Under the pieces are notes generated by a model. It was not told the DNA's origin and did no database searches. It saw only the letters and a list, made by a program, of their open reading frames with translations. From positions 70,990,001 through 71,054,000 of the forward strand of contig OZ231126.1 in NCBI GenBank assembly GCA_965153355.1: 64,000 bases of DNA. Direction: 5' to 3'. This DNA is from Flaccisagitta enflata (taxonomy: Eukaryota; Chaetognatha; Sagittoidea; Aphragmophora). Positions 46,345 to 62,730 of the stretch are shown piece after piece; the stretch's first letter is position 1, and each line of letters starts with the position of its first letter. The translations under genes were made by a program, and so were the position numbers.

Positions 46345-46830
46345 GTTCTTTTTTGTGCAGCGGCCCCAAGGGGGCCAATGACCTATGCTTTCACAAATTT
46401 TTCCTGCTCTCTTCCGTTCGTCCACCCCTATCAAGACTGAAATTCCAGCCTCGATGCACAAATACCAGCCTTGACCCTCAATTCCTTACCGCAAGGCTCA
46501 ATTTCAGCCTCATGGCCGAAAGTCAATCTATGAGCTCATATTCAGGCCTCGAGGCCAAGATCCCAGCCTCAAGGCTCAAATCCCAGCCTCTATGCTTTAT
46601 CCATTGGATATCATCCAAGCCTGAAGGCTAAATCCCAGCCTCTAGGCCTTATTCCCAGTTTTGAGGCTCAAATCCCATCCACAAGGCTCAAATCCCTGCC
46701 AGTAAGCTCTAAACTTACAATGCATCGGTCATCGGCACCTATGGTGCCGCTGCCCCTCTTACCACCACACATCCACAGAACCTCACGTAAGGGCATCGGG
46801 TACCGCTGACCATCCAATGCTTTTACTATT
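46345..46830. repeat. AAGGC-subfamily minisatellite element
   Basis: GTGCAGCGGCCCCAAGGGGGCC, TATGCTTTCACA, about 12 units like CAGCCTCAAGGCTCAAATCC, and a tail with GTGCCGCTGCCCC and GGTACCGCTGACCATC. Confidence 0.7.
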
Positions 46831-47046
46831 ATTGAAATTGACTTTGGCAGCCATGGAAAGTACGAGAGGGATAATTATCACAATTTATTTTTAGATTATT
46901 CTCTTGGTCATGATAAAATTCACTTTTCTTGCTTGTTTTGTTTCGTCATCGGATCCAGAACAGTAATTCCCCAAAAAAAGCTTTGACGAAATATTTTTCA
47001 AAATTTCATAGAAGGAAATTATCAAAGCAATTTCAAGGCGTGCTGT

Positions 47047-47680
<634 letters not shown>

Positions 47681-47850
47681 ACACAGTTGGCTTTTTTTTT
47701 TATGTTTCTCTGTCCGTCTGTCCGTCCACCTATTCATCTGTCCGCCCATCCGTCCGTCCATCTCACTGTCTGCCTGTCCGTCCATCTGTCAATCTGTTCA
47801 TCCATCTGTCTGTCCATCCGTCCATCCATGTGTCCGTCTGTCCGCCCGTA

Positions 47851-48359
47851 CAGTAGATGTCGTCTATACTTGGAAATACGGGGGCCCGCATATCCTAATT
47901 ACCATTTGTGCAAATGAAATGAAACTCTGTGTGCATAATGCTTATGTCCTATAGGGTTGACGATAGGGTATGGCAGCTCTGTTAATAGAAAATTCTTTTG
48001 AATCTACTAAATCAAATTCCCTTTGTCACATCAGTTTCCAAAATTGGTCTAGTGGTTAACTCACTTGACTTCAGGTTTAACTTGATCAGTTTATTTAGTC
48101 AAAGATTCCAGGTTTGAATCCCAGACTGGTTTTGCACTTTAAGCAAATGGATGAACCTGAAATTCTGTAAAAAAAGTGAATGATCCTAAATTCTTAAACT
48201 TAAAGTTTTTTACCTAAGGTAAGCCGTAAGGGGATGCATTACCCCATCGTCAACCCCTTAGGGTCTGTACATTATATCAGCAAAATATCAGTCCCCTCAC
48301 TGTACTGATGTTCAGGTTATGAGCTCCCCCGTATTTCCAAGTCTAGACGACATGTACTG
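47851..48359. mobile_element. TA-flanked MITE carrying a tRNA-like insert (plus)
   Basis: CAGTAGATGTCGTCTATACTTGG start and CAAGTCTAGACGACATGTACTG end, flanked by TA. A second copy of 19613-20103 in opposite orientation, inserted in a TCCG array. Confidence 0.85.
48040..48136 (+). other. tRNA-like sequence inside the MITE
   Basis: TTGGTCTAGTGGTTAACTCA, GACTTCAGG, then CAGGTTTGAATCCCAGACTGG. The A- and B-box positions match the 19815-19920 copy. Confidence 0.5.
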
Positions 48360-48592
48360 TACAATCTTCCGTTTGTCCGTCTGTCCATCTGTCCATTCAT
48401 TCATCTGTCCGTGCATTCATCTGTCCGTCTGTCCGTCCATCCATCTCTCCGTCCCTCCGTCCGTCCTTCTGTCCATCCGTCTATCTGTCCCTCCGTCCTT
48501 CCGTCCGTCCACCTGTCTGTTCATCTGTCCATCCGTCTGTCCATCAATCCATCCATCCGTATCTGTTTATTCTCTTCACATTCTGGGGTCTA

Positions 48593-49319
48593 CAGTATGT
48601 TTTTTCTCGTTTGGAATATTCTATGACGACGTAACTCCAAAAGTTTTAAAGATAATTGAATTCTGAAAAAAGTTCCTGAAGATATTGGAAATGCATTTTA
48701 TGATGTGAAATTTGCACGACTTTTTTACAAAAATCTGAACCATTTGACTAGTGAAGAAATGTTGATCAAAATCAACAAAAATCAATGTTTTTTAAACTTT
48801 CTTGCTGAACAGATTTTCTTTAAGTTGCTCTCATTTCTAAACGGATTGAGCTACAGATACCAGATTGGTCTCAAACTAAAGCTAATTTGCAGTAATTTTA
48901 CGAAATACAAAGAGGGAAACTTTTCTTTGGTGTTATTTCATATTAGACATGAAGGCAATTGATGTCTCAATTGAAATTCTGATCAGGATTCCATTTAAAG
49001 GTCACTAAACCATCTCAGATATGAAATGAGCATTTAACTCAGGTTGTCCCAAAAACTACTTCAAAATACCTACCATTTGAGACCAATCTGGTGTCAGCAG
49101 CTCAAACCGTTTAGAAATGAGAGCGATTTAAAGAGAAACAGTCCAAATCACAATTTTGTGCAAAGAAATAATTTGGACATGTAGTGAAAAGTCCTATGAG
49201 TTTCACGTCATAAAATGCATTTCCCAACTCTTTCAGGAACTTTTTACAGAATTCAATTATCTTTAAAACTTTTGAAGCTATGTCGTCATGAAATATTCCA
49301 AACAAAAAAAAACATACTG
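48593..49319. mobile_element. TA-flanked fold-back MITE
   Basis: CAGTATGTTTTTT at the left and AAAAAAACATACTG at the right, TA on both sides. TTTTAAAGATAATTGAATTC and its complement continue the arms; TTGGTCTCAAA/TTTGAGACCAA lie inside. Confidence 0.85.
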
Positions 49320-49591
49320 TATTTTCCTTTTATTCTTATCAGTAAGTTAGCTACTTTTGTGCCTGACTTAAAGCAGGTGTTGACACAAGCTTTGGTGAGA
49401 GCATGCTTGATCTAATGACATTACATCAATGTTTCTGTCTGCTCTTTCGTAAGATTGAGTGGACATTTTTAATAATGGACAAGCAACTCTAGAGGCTTTT
49501 TCCGTTTCTAAGTTGGTCTGTCTGTCTGTCCATTGGTAATGATAAAGTAGAAAAGTGGAAAAACGAACGTTTTCGACACTTTTTGCATATA

Positions 49592-50077
49592 CAGTGGAAT
49601 CTCACCTTAGTGGCACCTCTATTCAAGGGATATCCGCATTTAAGAGACAACACTGTCTTGTCCCAAATTTTTTCAGGCTTTTTCAATGTTAAAATACCTA
49701 CATTTAAGGAACCTCCATTTGAGGGATATTCGGATTTAAGAGACCATTTTTTGAAAATATCCTTTAAATCAGGGGAAATTTTAAGTAGATTTGATAGATT
49801 TCAAAAAAATCTGATTCATGAGATGATTTTTAAGAAAAAAATCAATTAAAAAATGATGAGATATTTCCTGTGTCATGAATATCCTGCCATGAACTAACTT
49901 AATCATTGTTGATGAACATTCTTAAGGCAAAAAGATGTTTTTACACTATGAATTTGGTAATTCTTATTAACTAACAAAAAAATAATCAATAAAACAATAA
50001 ATTCATTTTAAGGGGTTTTAGATTGAAGAGACAAAAATAGTCAGTCCCTAGAAATCCCTTGAACCGAGGTCCCACTG
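49592..50077. mobile_element. TA-flanked MITE (pogo/Tigger-like ends)
   Basis: CAGTGGAATCTCACCTTAG at the left and GAACCGAGGTCCCACTG at the right, TA on both sides. CAGTGG-A-CTC termini are usual for the pogo/Tigger branch. Internal GGGATATCCGCATTTAAGAGA is repeated as GGGATATTCGGATTTAAGAGA. Confidence 0.75.
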
Positions 50078-50278
50078 TATTTGTGTGTGACTGGGGTTTG
50101 AGGTGGGGGTTGGTATGTGGATGGGGGTTGGACGCCCCTGCCCACCCATTGGCAACAATAAGACGGCGAGCATCTGACGGCAAGATTTAGTGTGTCAACA
50201 GGGGTCAAAATAGAAAATTTCATGAGAATGAAAATAAGAAAAAAAAAATAAACAAAATCTTTGAGGTATATCATAGTA

Positions 50279-51197
50279 CTATCTAGAGCAAAAGTATGGC
50301 AACACCATTAGACTTTATTTACTAATTTAATAAAAAATTCATAATTTGATTAAAAAAAAACGCTGAATATCTGGTTTACTCTCCTTGGGCATCATTGACC
50401 GCCTTCAAAGGCCTCAGCATGCGTTTGTAAAAAGATTTCAGATAAGTTGGCAAGATCCTCCTCTAGACTTTGAGAGTGACTCTTTTTAGGCTTGCTATAT
50501 GATCAAAGTCTCAAGTTCTTTGCTTTAGAGCTGTTTTTTAAGATGCATCCTCGCAACTGTATAAGAGGGTCTGTCCGTCCATTCATTGGTCCGTCGGTCC
50601 ATCGGTCCGTTGGTCCGTCGGTCCGTCGGTCCGTTGGTCCGTCGGTTGGTCCGTTACGCCTCCTTGAAAATTGCTATTTTCGGCCCTTTTCAGCAGCGAG
50701 GATGTCAAGGATCAAGTCAAACACTCTTTAGAATGTTCTGAGAGCCTCTTTTGATCTGATAATAAGTCTTTTCATCTGTCAGTCAAACCAAATCTAATGC
50801 CAAAGTCGCTACGCACAGAGATACAGTCAGGACGCATCGTTGCCTGATCGGGCTTGTTTTTAGAATAAAGCGGAGTTGAGATCTGGACTGTCCCCCCAGC
50901 CAACCACCATAAAGCTTGACGCCATGTTTTGTGTGCCATTTCTTCCTTGTAACAGCACAATATGTCAAAGTGCCATCTCACAATAAATAACTGCAATTTT
51001 TTTGCCATTTTTGATTGGGAGTCCAGATCTTGTTTTGTCTGTCATTTCTAAATACTTTGACTTAGATGAATGCGGTTTGCGTTGTTGGATCAGAAATTTG
51101 ATCTTTTTTCACAATCTCACTGATTTTTAATTAGATTTTTCATTTTGAGCGGAGATATTACTCAAAACATCTGTTGCCATACTTTTGCTCTAGATAG
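50279..51197. mobile_element. TA-flanked fold-back MITE
   Basis: CTATCTAGAGCAAAAGTATG at the left, CATACTTTTGCTCTAGATAG at the right (perfect 20-bp ends), TA on both sides. A divergent hairpin-tailed repeat sits inside. Confidence 0.85.
50500..50880 (-). repeat. Divergent hairpin-tailed repeat (GATGCG subfamily) inside a fold-back element
   Basis: AAGATGCATCC..., CTGTATAAGAGGG, a GGTCCGTC array at 50574-50652, and interior CAGGACGCATCGTTGCCTGATCGG. It is the reverse of the 28541-28890 copy and lies within element 50279-51197. Confidence 0.6.
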
Positions 51198-51473
51198 TAA
51201 ATATTCTATTGCAAAATTTGCATTCAAATAGTACAAAAAAGACAAGTAAAACTACATTAACTGAATATTTTTACTTGACAATATTCAAAATTCAATATTT
51301 GTTCACCGATAGGAGGCTTGTCAAAATTAAAACTTTACATGGAAAATGAAAAAACACAAAAATAAAGAACATAGCCGCCTTCCCAAATTGATTACAGAGG
51401 CGGCAATGTTCTTACAAATGCAAAATTTCTATGCATTTGTGAGTCTTATAATTTTCACAGCAGCAATGAGATA

Positions 51474-51675
51474 AACAAGGCCGGATACACGGCTACCCTA
51501 GTCGCGTGTGGGTGGGCAGGAGCAGTGCTGGAGGTCACTAGGGCATCTAGGCAGGAGCCGTATGATCAAAAAGCTCAAAAACGCCGAAAAAGTAAAAAGG
51601 GGACCAACCAACCGACCCACCAACCGTCGGACCGACATAGCGGGGTGTAGAGTCGCGTAGCATGCGACTAAAAAT
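51474..51675 (+). mobile_element. Hairpin-tailed repeat
   Basis: AACAAGGCCGGATACACGGC head, GTCGCGTGTGGGTGGGCAGG interior, GACCAACCAACCGACC array, GCGGGGTGTAGA, hairpin GTCGCGTAGCATGCGAC, TAAAAATG. Confidence 0.8.
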
Positions 51676-51937
51676 GTAATCATGATTTTTTTAAAAATCC
51701 TTATTTTCTTTGGTTTTCTCCTGTGAATTGCTGATTTAAAGGTTCTTTCGAGGTTCTTTCGAGGTCAGCATATGACTGAGTATTTCTGGAGACAATTTGT
51801 CTCATGAAAATATTTGTTGCATCATAATTAGTCAACTATAGTTGAAAAAATGGGTTAAAACACTAAATGTTGACATCAATTGCTCGTCGTTATAATGTGA
51901 CCCCGCGCCACTTGTCTTCATGAACACCTGTTACATT

Positions 51938-52210
51938 CAGGCCTGTATATTGTTCAAAGGGTTTGGAGAAAGGGAAGGAAAAGGAAGGAGGAAAAAAGAG
52001 AGAAAAAAAAGAAAACTTGGGGAAAATATAACTTTTGGCAGTAAAAATTCTTAAAACATGATAACACTATTTAAACCTTAAACACCCAGTTTTAGTGGTT
52101 TATGGGGAAGAAAAACATTGATTTGGTAACGCGACACGATGCGTCGTGGGGAAGAAAATCAAAGGCGGGGGGGGAAATAATCAAAGGTTATGGAATTATA
52201 TACACCCCTG
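51938..52210. mobile_element. Short hAT-type MITE, same family
   Basis: Begins CAGGCCTGTATATTG and ends TATACACCCCTG. It is flanked by 8-bp GTTACATT at 51930-51937 and 52211-52218. Internal sequence (TTTGGAG, GGGGAAGAAAATCAAAGG) matches the reverse complement of the right part of 9457-10285 but lacks the long hairpin. Confidence 0.8.
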
Positions 52211-52622
52211 GTTACATTATTCTAGATCTTCTCGTGAAACTTGTGAACGTGACTGCCTTTTGGTTTTCCCAAGTCTAAAAATAGCATAAAGCATTTCAGG
52301 GCTTGTAATCTTAAGGGGGTTTGGGGGAAAAAGGAATAAGGGCTATCAGATAATTCGATACACACACCTTGGAGAATGAGGCGAGAATTATCCATTTTTG
52401 AGGCTCAGGAATATGTTTTCTATTCTTTCATCAATATCCTTTTGCTCCTCCTCCTTATTCTCCTTCTGGTTGGAATTTCTCAGATTGTCAGTTACTCCAG
52501 AGCACTGGTAAGCGTTTGGTAGAACTCTGCGTCTCTCCTGGATATTTTTTGTCTGTCTATCCCTGCAGTATGTGATGAGAAATAGGACAGCATATGACAG
52601 AGGTTAGAAGATATGAAGTATA

Positions 52623-53218
52623 CACTAACTATATAGGAATTAAGTTTGGAAGCACCTTAAAAGAGCAATATCTTAACATCCCTTTAAGATAAATAAGAAT
52701 TTATGAGCATTTTAATCTATGTCGAAAAATCTATAATCTGAGTTCAGTCTCGTCTCTGTGCATAAAACTGTTTAGAAATGCCATTAATTTGAAGTTGATC
52801 ATGCACTTTCAAAAATGACAAAAAAAAAAAAGGATTTCTTTTTTCTCCTACCCTTCCATCTTTGAATTCCTCTCAAATTTTACCAAATAATGATAGAAAC
52901 TTGCAGATTGCACCAATGGTTAGCTCTTCAGCTCTAGTTTTATAATCTCATGGATTTTTAGTCAGGTTTCAAAGTAGCCCAATTTTTTATCCAAAATGAC
53001 CAAGATATATCATTTTTACCACAGCCACCTTTTAGTTGTGATAAACAAACTAAATTCGCGGTTCGTTAATTGGATTGAAGATTGTTTTTCTCCTTTGTTT
53101 TAGTTAGTCTGAATATAGAAATAACCAAAAACAATCAGATTTATGAGTTTTAAGTGCATAAGGGGGAAAAACATACTACAAACCCCAAGTGCTTCCAAAC
53201 TTTTTTCCTAGATAGTGG
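52623..53218. mobile_element. TA-flanked fold-back MITE
   Basis: CACTAACTATATAGGAA then AAGTTTGGAAGCACC at the left, and AGTGCTTCCAAACTT then TTCCTAGATAGTGG at the right; TA on both sides. Confidence 0.75.
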
Positions 53219-53353
53219 TATCTCTGTCGCTTTACCAGGTCTTGGTCTCATCATGGTGGCTTCAAGGGCTTTTCTTAGCCTTGCCGTCTCTACTGGGTCG
53301 GGTTACTGAGATAGTTTCCGGTGCCTTGCTGTTTGATCGCCTTACCGTTAAAA

Positions 53354-53497
53354 CAAAGCCAGATACACGGCACCAGCGTCGTCGATCATTGGGCAGGGGC
53401 AGTAGTGCAAAAACCACTCGCAATTCAAAAATGTGACGGATGGACAAATGAACGGAGCGACCGATACAAATGTAGAGTCGCGTGTCCGCGACTAAAG
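53354..53497 (+). mobile_element. Hairpin-tailed repeat, TGTC-loop subfamily
   Basis: ACAAAGCCAGATACACGGC head, TTGGGCAGGGGCAGTAGTGC body, short GGAC array, hairpin GTCGCGTGTCCGCGAC, TAAAG. Confidence 0.75.
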
Positions 53498-53925
53498 AGA
53501 GAGAACATCCTAAAGAATGGAAGCCTCCAGTTTTCATGTTCTCAGACCTAAAAATAACTCCATGACGACGATAGCAGTTGTTGGGTTAATGATTCAGTGA
53601 GTTGGTCCATTTTCAGAGATGTAATAATAATCGTTGGTTTTCTGACTTTTTTTCACGCAAGATCATCTCTTTTCCCAACATCCAAAAAAGAAAAAAAAAG
53701 AAAAAAGAAAAGAAAACGAAGGAAAAAAAAGAAGAGGTTGGACAAAAATCTTTTTTTTTTCCTAATTTTTTTTTTACTTTAGCAAGTTTCTTCCTCTTAT
53801 CCCGATTTAAAAGAAAGAAAAAAAAAAGAAAAAAAAGAGAAAGAAACAGGCAAATTTTGGGATGTGTTCTATTGGCATTTGACAACTGCGTGTTCCTCGA
53901 GATTCCCTCTTGCCAAAAAGAAAAG

Positions 53926-53927
<2 letters not shown>

Positions 53928-54001
<74 letters not shown>
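53928..54001. repeat. (CA)n microsatellite
   Basis: Pure CA, 37 units. Confidence 0.95.
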
Positions 54002-54004
<3 letters not shown>

Positions 54005-54296
54005 CAAAAAACAAAATATCCAACTACAGAAAAACTTTTCTCATGCTTAGCATGATGGGAGAAAGAAACAAAAGTCGCCATCCAATATTTTCGCGAAAGA
54101 AAACTCTTCACATAAGTACAGGTAATCAAAGGACTAAAATGGAATGGCCTTTATATTTGCTCATTTGTCTTTCCATATTTATAGTTGCCCACTATACACC
54201 TTGGTCTGTAGTTCCATCCTCAGGTCCGTTCATCCACCCATAAATATGTCAAATAATTGAATTTTGAGATGTTTCATCTTAGCAAAAGGGGTTGTA

Positions 54297-55100
54297 TACC
54301 AGTAATGGCGACTATCGCCGTGAGGAAAAAAGTCATAAGCATTGGTCACTTTTCACCATGCTTTCGTCTTCAGTCACTGCAAATTTTTGTTGTTGTTAGA
54401 TTAAATTGGGAGCAATTGTATGTACTGAATGCGCTGAAAAATTGGAATGACCCAAATGAGCTCGATGAGCTAAAATACTCAAAATCACTTACCCAGAGGA
54501 CTAGTTATGCTCACTGACATGTTCTTCTATTTGCATGCTCAGACATGTATCAAAACATTTATTTATCTCACTTACAATTAGAAAAAAAAAAACAAATGAG
54601 CTAGGTGAGCTAGAATACTGAAAAAACATCTTCACAGATGGGCAGCTATGCTCACTGACATGCTTTCTTGTTTTTTGATGCTCAGACAAGTATTAAATCA
54701 TCTACTCATTTTTCCGATTCAAAATGAGCTAAAATTCCCAAAAGCACCCTCAACAATGATCAGCTACACTCAGGAACTTGTTTTCTTGTATTTGCATGCT
54801 CAAACAAACTTCAATATGCTTCTTTATTGATCCTACTTGAAATCATAGGAAATTGAAAAAAATTTAATTCAGATTTTTTGTAAAGAAATTTTTGAAAAAT
54901 CATAACTCAAAAAATATTTGTCCTAGAGACTTCTGCTTGGCGCCAAATGAAAGAGAATTATCAAATTAGTTACCCTGTAAATTACAATTGAGGGACCAAT
55001 CGCTCGACTGAGACCCGCAACTTTCGCATAAGAAAATGAAAACCATGTTTCTCTCAAATATGTCAAAAATCGAAAACTGACTTTTTTCCCAATCATTGCA
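54297..55100 (+). repeat. GTAATGGCGGC-family repeat
   Basis: TACCAGTAATGGCGACTATC, GAGGAAAAAAGTCATAAGCAT, CTCACTGACATG subrepeats, TTGGCGCCAAATGAAAGAGAA, ending GACTTTTTTCCCAATCA. Confidence 0.7.
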
Positions 55101-55584
55101 ATATGAATGATATTTTTCAACAAAGCTCTACTATGCATATCAAATTCATGAAATGTTGTTTATGGGCCATCGGGGAAATCTAGTCGTAAGTCACCGAGCT
55201 GGTTTGTCAACAAAGAAATTACTTGCGTAGACGCTTTTCTACGCGTACCGTGTCCTGGACAAAATCGACTGAAAGTCTTTCGATAAAAGGAATTGTCATA
55301 TTGGTCAAAGTCCTGTCTAATCTTGACGCTCGGGAACCTAACAAACGTTACTGTTACCTTAACTAGCTAGAGATCGATCGCTAATTGCTCATAAAGTTCA
55401 ACAGCACTTGGGCTTACACCGAGCATTTATCAATTGATACAAAATCATAAACCATTTCTAATGAAAGCATTATATTTCTTCAAATACAAAATAGTTTGAT
55501 GGTAGCAATGAACATGCAAACAACGGCGAAGCATACACTGACATGGCTACGCATAATTAAAATAGATAAGTTATCCAAGGATTG

Positions 55585-55730
55585 CACATGGTCAGCGGTA
55601 CCTGATACCCTGCTTGGAGTGATCAGCTGAAAAATTGGGTTGAGAGCAGGTCAGCGGCCCATAAGGGCTGAAGTCCTGTAGGACACGGGTGGATTTCCAG
55701 ATGTCCTGAGAGGGCATATTTGATGCCTCA
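55585..55730. repeat. CTCAGGCC-type element head
   Basis: TGGTCAGCGGTACCTGATACCCTGC, GGTCAGCGGCCCATAAGGGC, GTCCTGTAGGACACGGG, then a single CTGAGAGGGC unit. Confidence 0.55.
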
Positions 55731-55732
55731 TA

Positions 55733-56351
55733 CAGTACCTTCCGAGCAAACCCGGCTAAAACTGGAGGATTAATTTTTGTTACTTTAATTTCATTTCCAT
55801 AATTTCATTTTTTGTATCTAACTTAATTGATAGATACTTTATTCCTTGAACATATTTGGCTATCAAAAAAATAACTTGTGAAATCAAAGTGCATTAAGAC
55901 ATCAATATGGAGTGTTCTAACCCAGACCATTAGATTCAGCAGAAAATTTTACCTATCCTAGACTACAAGAACAGCTCAATCGGACAATCATTTCAGGTTT
56001 TACAGTTATTTTAGGTTTTTAAAGACAATTGTATCAAAAAAATTTAGGATAATTGTCTTTTAAAAAATTTTAAATGGCCATAAAACCTGAAATAATTGTC
56101 TGATTGAGCTGTTCTTGTAGACTAAGATAGGTAAAATCTTCTGCTGAATCCAATGGTCTGGGTCAGAACACTTCATATTGCTGTCTTCATGCACTTTGAT
56201 TTCACCAGTTTTTTTTTTTTGACAGCCAAATATGTTCAAGGAATTAAGTATTTCTTAATTAAGTTAAATACAAAAAAAAAGTTTGCAAAATAAAATTAAA
56301 GTAACAAAAATTAATCCTCCAGTTTTAGCCGGGTTTGCTTGGAAGGTTCTG
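55733..56351. mobile_element. TA-flanked fold-back MITE
   Basis: CAGTACCTTCCGAGCAAACC at the left, GGTTTGCTTGGAAGGTTCTG at the right, TA on both sides. GGCTAAAACTGGAGGATTAA and its complement extend the arms; most of the element is one hairpin. Confidence 0.85.
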
Positions 56352-56574
56352 TAGCAACTTTCAATGTTATTTAATAGGAATTTTGCATTTTTGTAATTCT
56401 TTGTCAATAACCGTGTTATTCAATGGGAATTTTAGAATTTTTTTCAATTTTCATCAATTTTCTATGTTATTCAATGGGAAACCTACAATTTTTTATTTTA
56501 TTGTCAATTTTCCATGTTGTTCAATGTGAAGTTTGTATTTTGTCAATTTCCCATGTTATTTGACGGGAATTTGA

Positions 56575-56695
56575 GGCTTGAGCAGCTTCCGGAGGGGGGG
56601 GGACTGAGGGACGTACGGATGGACGGACGTTTGGAAATTCACCCCTGTGTCTTATAGGACATCGGCCCTTTGGGGCCGCTGCCCAAAAAGGCAAT
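56575..56695. repeat. CTCAGGCC-type element remnant
   Basis: GGGACGTACGGATGGACGGACG, CCCCTGTGTCTTATAGGACATCGGCCC, GGGGCCGCTGCCCAAAAAGG. Confidence 0.5.
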
Positions 56696-56854
56696 GTAGG
56701 AGTTTAAACATATTCTTTTGAAACAGGACCCAAGAAATAGTAAACATTCCGGAAAAAATTTCTAAGACGATACAGATCTTTTGTTTCTTTCGGGTTTCCC
56801 CGCTTGGGCGAAGCTTTGATTCAAGTAGATTCGGGTCCAAATGTATAAAACCCA

Positions 56855-56945
56855 GCCCTCACCTAGCCCTAACGCTAGCCCTAACCCTAACCCTAAAACC
56901 ACCCCCGACCCCAACCTTAACCCTAACCCTACCCCTAACCCTAAA
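56855..56945. repeat. Interstitial telomere-like CCCTAA block
   Basis: About ten CCCTAA or near-CCCTAA units (CCCTAACCCTAACCC, CCCTTAACCC, CCCTACCCC). CTCTAACCCTAATT recurs at 57762. It suggests TTAGGG telomeres and an old internal telomeric insertion or scar. Confidence 0.75.
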
Positions 56946-57544
56946 TAAAAAAAACTGCTTAGAAAGTCAGTAAAACAAAAGACATCACCGAATTCGAAAA
57001 CAGCACCAAGATTCCTTCAATGTCAGTAACGCTAGTCCCTAATCTCCGCCAAAATCTATCACTACTCACTACACCGTTGAACACTACTATGCCTCAACTT
57101 TCTTCCAACCCCTTCAAAATTATAGTGTGCATTCAAATGGGAAACGCAGAGTTTGGGTGCTTCACATAACATAAGTTAGGAATTTCTTTTACTTTTTTGA
57201 CTTTTGATGATTATTTTTATCAAATCTACTTTTTTTCATGAATCTTTTTGTTTTTAGCAAAGTAATAATTTTTTTTATAATCTATATATCTGAATTTTGA
57301 TTAGGCTTTTAATAGTTTATTTTTATAAGTACTATGAGTTTTTGATACAATTATAAATAAAATTTTTCATTCTCATTGAATCCTATAAGTTTACAAATCT
57401 GAAATTGATATTTAAGAAAAAATCTAAAAAAGTATTTGTTTTCATAATTCTTTTTCTTTTATATTTTTTAAGTAAAGTAAAGGATACTTCCAACTTTTGC
57501 TTTGTTAAGCGCCCAAATACAGTTTATTAAATGGTTAATTCAAC
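56946..57544. other. No feature seen
   Basis: AT-rich sequence after the telomere-like block; no coding signal. Confidence 0.4.
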
Positions 57545-57704
57545 AACAAGGCCGGATACACGGCCATCAGTTGCGGACGGGTGGGCAGGGGCGGAAATGC
57601 GCATTTTCTCACTTTTCGACTCGATGGTAACGGACGGACGGACCGACCAACCAACGGACGGACGGACAAAGCCTCTTATAGAGTTGCGTGTCCGCAACTA
57701 AAAA
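57545..57704 (+). mobile_element. Hairpin-tailed repeat with compensatory stem change
   Basis: ACAAGGCCGGATACACGGC head, interior GTTGCGGACGGGTGGGCAGG, GGAC array, CTCTTATAGA, hairpin GTTGCGTGTCCGCAAC, TAAAAAG. Both stem arms differ from the main family but still pair. Confidence 0.8.
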
Positions 57705-59930
<2,226 letters not shown>

Positions 59931-60488
59931 AATGGCAGATTGTCAAGTGGGTTGGTAGAGGCAGGCAAGTAACCGATTGCTGTCGGTTTTAAAGATGCAA
60001 AACCTGTCATCGATTAGTAAGACAAAATTGTCATCCGATTATACTTTTCGATTAACTCGCGCGGCTCTAGTTTTCACGTGACTGCCCTTGTCGAATTATC
60101 TGCATCTACTGCCCTTCGCCACTGACGTTCTTGCTTGCAATCGTTGAATCGGCGAATTCAGATCCACCACGAAATCGATTAAACGCGTCTATTCAGTCAA
60201 AATAGCGAGTAGTTCTAGTATTTGATTATATTGTCCAATCAAAGTTTTTTTTTGGTCCCTCTCTGCGAAGGTCAAATCTTATCTCTCATTCGTCTCCGAC
60301 TTTCACCAATTTAAAAAAACGCAGTTATTTTGCGCAATTGGCCTGTTGAACTTTTTCTCTTATTTCGTTGCGGAAAAAAAAATTGGGAAGGGATAAAAAT
60401 GGCTTCGTGACTGAGATCATTACTCTGTCAACTTGATTCTCGCTCTGAATCTACTTACAATTACATTTCCCTGATGGAATGAGAATAT

Positions 60489-61690
<1,202 letters not shown>

Positions 61691-62063
61691 AAAAGGAATT
61701 TTTTTTTACCAGACCAGCTCAAACTGAAACAAGTGATGCTGGGACACCATATCTATGCGTACAGGTGGCCAAGGGCATCCAGCCTGATCCACACTCCCAT
61801 CCCCCCACACATACAAATATACACCAAAAGTATTTTAAACGCTTGTCTTTCTACTTTTCAACTCCTGCTGATGGACTGATGGACATAATATGATGGTTTA
61901 TCAATCCAGTTATTTTGTTGTTTATAAACAACATAGATCGTGTGTGCCCAAAATGATTTCTGCCCTATGAAGACTCAGTACCTGGCATTTGATGTCCTTG
62001 AAATGTAATGGATATCTCTCCCTTGGCAATTTGGATATGTTAAGGTGTGAATCTGACATTAAT

Positions 62064-62330
62064 AGCAGCACCTGGTCAGTGTAGTGGTTAGCATCTCCGC
62101 CTTTCATCTAAAAGGTTGTGGGCGCTGTGATCATGCAGAGGAGTGATGCGCTGGTTAAACCACCAGTTTTTGGGACAGCATGGTGTGGTTGCCCACTGGG
62201 AGGCTTTGCCACCTATGGTCCATACTCTCTCCGTGTAGAGTCACCATATCCTCACCACAAATCTTGAGTACTATGCCTGTGAAATTCCTGAAAAACAATT
62301 TCTGCTTCATACCTTATTTCTGGATATTTT
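62064..62330 (+). repeat. tRNA-derived SINE-like sequence upstream of the GCLM exon
   Basis: TGGTCAGTGTAGTGGTTAGCATCTCCGCCTTTCATC resembles a tRNA-Glu-type head (A box GTAGTGGTTAGCA). It is followed by AAAAGGTTGTGGGCGCTGTGATC at the B-box position and a non-tRNA tail. Single copy here, so the 3' boundary is a guess. Confidence 0.45.
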
Positions 62331-62435
62331 GAAAGTAGCCACGTAGCAAGGCTTACAGACATTGATTGCTATTCTTTCTCTCACTGTAATCTGTTGTAAA
62401 ACGCCTTTGCGCCATATTGCCCCCTTTTCCTCCAG

Positions 62436-62633
62436 GCAACATGCTAAAATGGCAGAGATTCCAACAGAGAACGTATCTTCAGAGTCACGAAGAACTCAAG
62501 GCCTGTCTCTCTGAAGTAGTCAACATGTGGATAAAATCACCATCGGCCGACTTAGACCATGACAACCTCCTTCGCATTGACGATGATAACAATGACAATG
62601 TCAATGATAATGATAACAATAACAATAACAACG

Positions 62634-62730
<97 letters not shown>

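Larger units (their letters stand above)
47711..48565. repeat. TCCG/TCCA tetranucleotide array, split by a MITE
   Basis: GTCCATCC-type units at 47711-47850 and again at 48366-48560, interrupted by the TA-flanked element 47851-48359. Confidence 0.85.

Noticed and set aside
48040-48136. Intact tRNA gene
   Set aside because: A- and B-box-like sequences are present, but the acceptor and anticodon stems do not close and both copies lie inside a MITE.
59999-60022. Possible GCLM first exon (ATG at about 59999 with a GTAAGA donor in the right phase)
   Set aside because: Only eight codons with no similarity to GCLM N-termini; it would give Ser where the family has Gly before N-x-L.
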